Positions 61,415-62,888 of a stretch of 62,888 nucleotides of DNA are shown piece after piece (within the stretch, counting starts at the first letter, position 1; every line of letters starts with the position of its first letter). A program made the position numbers and the translations under genes. The notes below the pieces were generated by a model that was given only the letters and a program-made list of their open reading frames with translations, searched no databases and was not told where the DNA came from. This DNA comes from Cyanobium sp. NIES-981 (GTDB lineage Bacteria > Cyanobacteriota > Cyanobacteriia > PCC-6307 > Cyanobiaceae), in assembly GCA_945877595.1 (NCBI GenBank), contig CAMDVN010000008.1, forward strand, positions 1-62,888, given 5' to 3'.

Positions 61415-61734
61415 GAGGCCAAAGCCACTTCAAGGGTTTCGCGGAGCTCGCCTGAGTTGTAGAGCTCGATCAGGATGTCGGAGCCGCCCAGGAACTCGCC
61501 CTTGAGGTACACCTGAGGAATGGTGGGCCACTCGGAGAAGTCTTTGATGCCCTGGCGGATCTCCATGTCGGAGAGCACGTCAAAGGTCTCAAACGAAACC
61601 CCAAGCGAGTGAAGGATCTGAACAACGTTGTTGGAGAAGCCGCACTGGGGCATCAGCTTGTTCCCCTTCATGAACACGAAGACCGGGCTGCTGTTGACCA
61701 GTTCTTGGATGCGTTGTTGGAGGTTGGCGTCCAT
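61411..61734 (-). CDS. Monothiol glutaredoxin (Grx4/CGFS type)
   Basis: 107 residues. SSPVFVFMKGNKLMPQCGFSNNVVQIL has the CGFS site, then FETFDVLSDMEIRQGIKDFSEWPTIPQVYLKGEFLGGSDILIELYNSGEL with the glutathione-binding WPTIPQ and GGSD motifs. CGFS glutaredoxins carry 2Fe-2S clusters and pass them on or sense iron, and form a mixed complex with BolA. The bolA gene is directly upstream at 22 bp, so they are very likely co-transcribed. Confidence 0.96.
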   Translation of the reverse strand: MDANLQQRIQELVNSSPVFVFMKGNKLMPQCGFSNNVVQILHSLGVSFETFDVLSDMEIRQGIKDFSEWPTIPQVYLKGEFLGGSDILIELYNSGELRETLEVALAS

Positions 61735-61756
61735 CGGTTGTGTGGTGGGAGTGGGG

Positions 61757-61990
61757 TCAGTCGGGAGTGGAGGTCTGCAGCGCCAAGGCGTGGATAGCTT
61801 CGCTGGCGAGCTCCTGTTTCAGCGCGCCATACACCATTTGATGTTGCTTGACCCGACTCAGACCGGCGAAGGCACCCGAAATCACGGTGACTTGGAGATG
61901 ATCTCCCCCACCGGTGAGATCTTCCACCTCCACAGCGGCATCGGGTAGGGCCTGTCGAATGGCTTGCTTCACCTGATCCGGCTGAACCAT
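61757..61990 (-). CDS. bolA: BolA-family protein
   Basis: 77 residues, [45 protein letters not shown] is the BolA fold: the HLQVTVIS strand, then RVKQHQMVY with the conserved His that ligates the shared 2Fe-2S cluster in Grx-BolA complexes. Upstream of the CGFS glutaredoxin on the same strand. Confidence 0.95.
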   Translation of the reverse strand: MVQPDQVKQAIRQALPDAAVEVEDLTGGGDHLQVTVISGAFAGLSRVKQHQMVYGALKQELASEAIHALALQTSTPD

Positions 61991-62066
61991 GCAGGGTCAA
62001 ACAGAAGTCGTGAATCTAAGGGCGTAGCCCTTGCCAATGGGTGAGGTGCCGGTTCGAGGGGCCGGT

Positions 62067-62630
62067 TTAGCTGCCGGTGGTCGTGGCAGCGGGGGCGTTG
62101 TAGGGGGTGGTGGCGAAGCCCAGTTCGACCAGCTGTTGGTAGGCCTTGCGGCCGTCTTCGTTGGCTGGGGTCATCACCTTGACCACCTCCACCAGCAGGG
62201 GAACAGCCACCTCGGGCTGGTTCTGACGGCGGAATACAGCGGCCAGGCGCAGGTTGGCCCGGGCCATGGTGTCGAGGGCTTCGCGGCCCTTGCCGTCCAT
62301 TTCGCGGGGGATGCGGGCATCGAGACCCCGGAAGGAGCCGCTCAGGTCGCGGTAGAACCCGAGCAAGCGGCGGCAGGCATCGCGGGCCTGGTCGTAGTAG
62401 CGGCGAGCTTCGGTCAGGTTGCCGCTGGCGGCAGCGGCATCCCCCCGGGCCAAGAGGGCATTGACTGCGGCCAGGTTGAAAGGACTGCCTGATCCCTCCA
62501 GGGCTTTTGGCGGCTCGGCCTGGGCTCCGACGCTCACGGGCTGGAGTGGCAGGCTCAGGCTGGCCAGGGCGAGCGCGGTGCAGCAGGCGGCAGGGATCCG
62601 AAGCACAGCGGATGGCAACAGTGTGACCAA
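62067..62630 (-). CDS. Exported helical-repeat protein of unknown function
   Basis: 187 residues. RIPAACCTALALASLSLPLQPVSVGAQA is a signal peptide (possible lipobox PAAC). The rest is helical and TPR-like: FNLAAVNALLARGDAAAASGNLTEARRYYDQARDACRRLLGFYRDL, MDGKGREALDTMARANLRLAAVFRRQNQPEVAVPLLVEVVKVM. It resembles conserved picocyanobacterial periplasmic proteins; role unknown. Lies 3 bp after the acyltransferase stop, so it belongs to the same transcript. Confidence 0.8.
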   Translation of the reverse strand: MVTLLPSAVLRIPAACCTALALASLSLPLQPVSVGAQAEPPKALEGSGSPFNLAAVNALLARGDAAAASGNLTEARRYYDQARDACRRLLGFYRDLSGSFRGLDARIPREMDGKGREALDTMARANLRLAAVFRRQNQPEVAVPLLVEVVKVMTPANEDGRKAYQQLVELGFATTPYNAPAATTTGS

Positions 62631-62633
62631 ACT

Positions 62634-62888
62634 CTAGGGGGAGCTCTCGACGTCTCCTGATCCAAGGGCTGGCCCAGATCCAAGGGCTGGCCTGGCGGCG
62701 ATCGAGGCGCAGGCCTGCCGCTCCACCAATTCCATGGCCCAGGCCAGTTGGTGGCTGAACCGCAGGGCGGCCTCTCGGCCCTGGCCCTCCACCCGTAGGG
62801 GGGCGCCAAAACACACGGCGGCCTGGTCTTGGAAGCGGGCCGGGCGATGGGCGTAGGCCAATCCCACGGGAAGCACGGGTACCTCCAC
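62634..62888 (-). CDS. Lysophospholipid acyltransferase C-terminus (PlsC-like), cut by window edge
   Basis: The last 84 residues only. MEVPVLPVGLAYAHRPARFQDQAAVCFGAPLRV is the late strand and (V/I)PVG(L/I) block of 1-acyl-glycerol-3-phosphate acyltransferases; ALRFSHQLAWAMELVERQA follows. The HX4D site would lie outside. The tail (ALGSGPALGSGDVESSP) comes from an 18-bp tandem duplication. Identification rests on a short piece. Confidence 0.65.
   Translation of the reverse strand: MEVPVLPVGLAYAHRPARFQDQAAVCFGAPLRVEGQGREAALRFSHQLAWAMELVERQACASIAARPALGSGPALGSGDVESSP
62659..62694. repeat. 18-bp in-frame tandem duplication in the acyltransferase tail
   Basis: GATCCAAGGGCTGGCC occurs at 62659-62674 and 62677-62692 (18-bp period), adding six residues to the C-terminus. 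Confidence 0.85.

Overview
ORGANISM. The window is chromosomal DNA of a GC-rich unicellular cyanobacterium, most likely of the Cyanobium/Vulcanococcus/freshwater Synechococcus kind. Evidence: magnesium chelatase ChlH, two high-light-inducible (Hli) genes, PsbY, carotenoid isomerase CrtH, an NDH-1 CO2-uptake operon (ndhF3-ndhD3-cupA-cupS), Ycf36/CGLD27, several small proteins known only from cyanobacteria, and scattered HIP1 octamers (GCGATCGC). Genes are tightly packed, with many 1-4 base start/stop overlaps, and codon use is GC-rich almost throughout. LAYOUT. 0-9.3 kb: an hli gene cut by the left edge, a membrane protein, dapB, divergent chlH, a secreted lipase-like protein, and the folP-tpiA pair. 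9.1-15 kb: an S4 RNA-binding protein, an ABC exporter, and a TrpXYZ-type ABC importer whose cluster starts with a DUF3386-like gene. 15-20.4 kb: katG, convergent with a two-component operon that carries two paralogous small secreted Cys-pair proteins. 20.4-26.6 kb: carB, DUF3318-like, rsfS, ycf36, asparaginase and initiator tRNA-Met. 26.7-37.3 kb: GMC oxidoreductase, cbiX, a ParB-like protein, an antiporter with universal-stress modules plus a separate UspA, a desaturase, a second hli, and small regulators. 37.3-47.1 kb: one long leftward run holding aapJQMP (amino-acid uptake), a DedA protein and the CO2-uptake operon. 47.3-51.3 kb: a variable island next to tRNA-Lys with orphan ORFs, an ABM protein, MNT/HEPN remnants and VapBC. 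51.4-62.9 kb: gamma-carbonic-anhydrase-like protein, psbY-trmFO-Cache protein, crtH, an EF-hand/Erv-Alr-like protein, a response regulator lacking its phosphoacceptor, glutaredoxin-BolA, and an acyltransferase cut by the right edge. HOW IT FITS TOGETHER. Strong candidates for something undescribed are: (1) the katG/two-component locus at 15-20.4 kb, where the kinase's extracytoplasmic domain has a Cys pair, the operon begins and ends with twin CX12C secreted proteins, and katG and the operon both have 11-bp phased GRGTCA repeats roughly 75-90 bp upstream of their starts; (2) a 776-residue protein joining an EF-hand region to an Erv/Alr-like YPCPYC thiol-oxidase core; (3) a tRNA-Lys island with a degenerate 20-bp direct repeat at its far end; (4) an apparent CTG start for an hli gene, supported by matched promoter spacing at the second hli gene. 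A further theme is short tandem duplications lying on or just after stop codons. All functional calls are by reading motifs; no database search was possible.
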